This document shows, one piece after another, positions 7,311 through 7,442 of a DNA stretch of 7,442 bases. How positions within the stretch are numbered: the first letter of the stretch is position 1; each line of letters opens with the position of its first letter. Origin of the DNA: DASRQK01 sp964401685 (lineage in GTDB: Bacteria > Bacteroidota > Bacteroidia > Sphingobacteriales > Sphingobacteriaceae). The position numbers were made by a program, and so were the translations under genes. The notes beneath the pieces were generated by a model. It made no database searches. It had not been told where the DNA came from and saw only the letters and a list, made by a program, of their open reading frames with translations. The stretch covers positions 1-7,442 of the forward strand of contig CAYNZH010000062.1 of the NCBI GenBank assembly GCA_964401685.1, in the 5' to 3' direction.

Positions 7311-7442
7311 CTAGTTCATGTCCGGCTTAGGCGTTTCGGCGGTTGAGGCCGGCAGCACGGGTAATACCCTGGCGGCCTCCGGTAGTTCACCGGTCAGACT
7401 TCCGAGAAAAGCAACGATATCGTCCAGATCATCGTCCGCTAG
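7311..7442 (-). CDS. C-terminal end of a probable di-heme cytochrome c peroxidase
   Basis: Only the last 43 codons are inside the window, ending in TAG (minus strand) at 7311-7313; the gene continues past 7442. The visible peptide reads LADDDLDDIVAFLGSLTG, then ELPEAARVLPVLPAS and TAETPKPDMN. The IVAFL.SLTGE..P helix plus LP.LPAST..TP.P tail is what I know from the C-terminus of bacterial di-heme cytochrome c peroxidases (CcpA/MauG group), periplasmic enzymes that reduce hydrogen peroxide to water with electrons from small cytochromes. No haem-binding CXXCH lies in this fragment, so the call rests on the tail alone; another mono- or di-haem cytochrome c is the alternative. Its stop is 12 bases from that of the TlpA-like gene. 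Promoter and start are not visible. Confidence 0.7.
   Translation of the reverse strand, partial: LADDDLDDIVAFLGSLTGELPEAARVLPVLPASTAETPKPDMN

Noticed and set aside
1..7442. CRISPR arrays, tRNA or rRNA genes, insertion sequences, long repeats, phage or defence genes
   Set aside because: I looked for repeated units, transposase motifs, cloverleaf-like stretches and defence domains and saw none; coding sequence of ordinary housekeeping and envelope genes fills nearly the whole window.

Overview
The window looks like an ordinary chromosomal stretch from a member of the Bacteroidota, possibly the Cytophagales, Chitinophagales or Saprospirales side of the phylum. Four things point there. The 5' gene is a TonB-dependent receptor whose N-terminus looks like the end of a carboxypeptidase-like regulatory domain. 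A receptor gene is paired with a surface-type lipoprotein with an SKSDD tail after its cysteine. The promoters match the phylum's TAnnTTTG -7 element rather than TATAAT. Purine-rich ribosome binding sites are not obvious before the genes. A block of exactly 100 N shows that this is a draft or metagenomic scaffold.

Layout: (1) 1-3280, plus strand: a TonB-dependent outer-membrane receptor missing its 5' end, followed 22 bp later by a lipoprotein gene resembling DUF4374 proteins and interrupted by the N block. These two probably form an uptake operon, most likely for an iron complex (inferred). (2) 3308-5390, plus strand: a full-length cytoplasmic M3 metallopeptidase (oligopeptidase or dipeptidyl carboxypeptidase type) with its own candidate promoter. 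(3) 5396-6259, minus strand, convergent with the peptidase across 5 bp: a small outer-membrane beta-barrel protein of a conserved Bacteroidota family with no assigned function. (4) 6260-6389: a divergent intergenic region with one TAnnTTTG promoter for each direction and a perfect 6-bp-arm inverted repeat between them. (5) 6390-7298, plus strand: a lipoprotein with a TlpA-type thioredoxin domain (WCAPC). (6) 7311-7442, minus strand: the C-terminal tail of a probable di-heme cytochrome c peroxidase that continues beyond the window.

The genes form several short transcription units, most encoding envelope proteins: a receptor and its lipoprotein, a beta-barrel, a periplasmic thiol-redox lipoprotein and a probable periplasmic peroxidase. 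The peptidase is the cytoplasmic exception. I see no mobile element, CRISPR array, tRNA, rRNA or defence locus, and no convincing evidence of an undescribed system. The points most worth a second look are the gap inside the lipoprotein gene, the palindrome between the divergent promoters, the uncharacterised barrel family and the very tight convergent gene ends.
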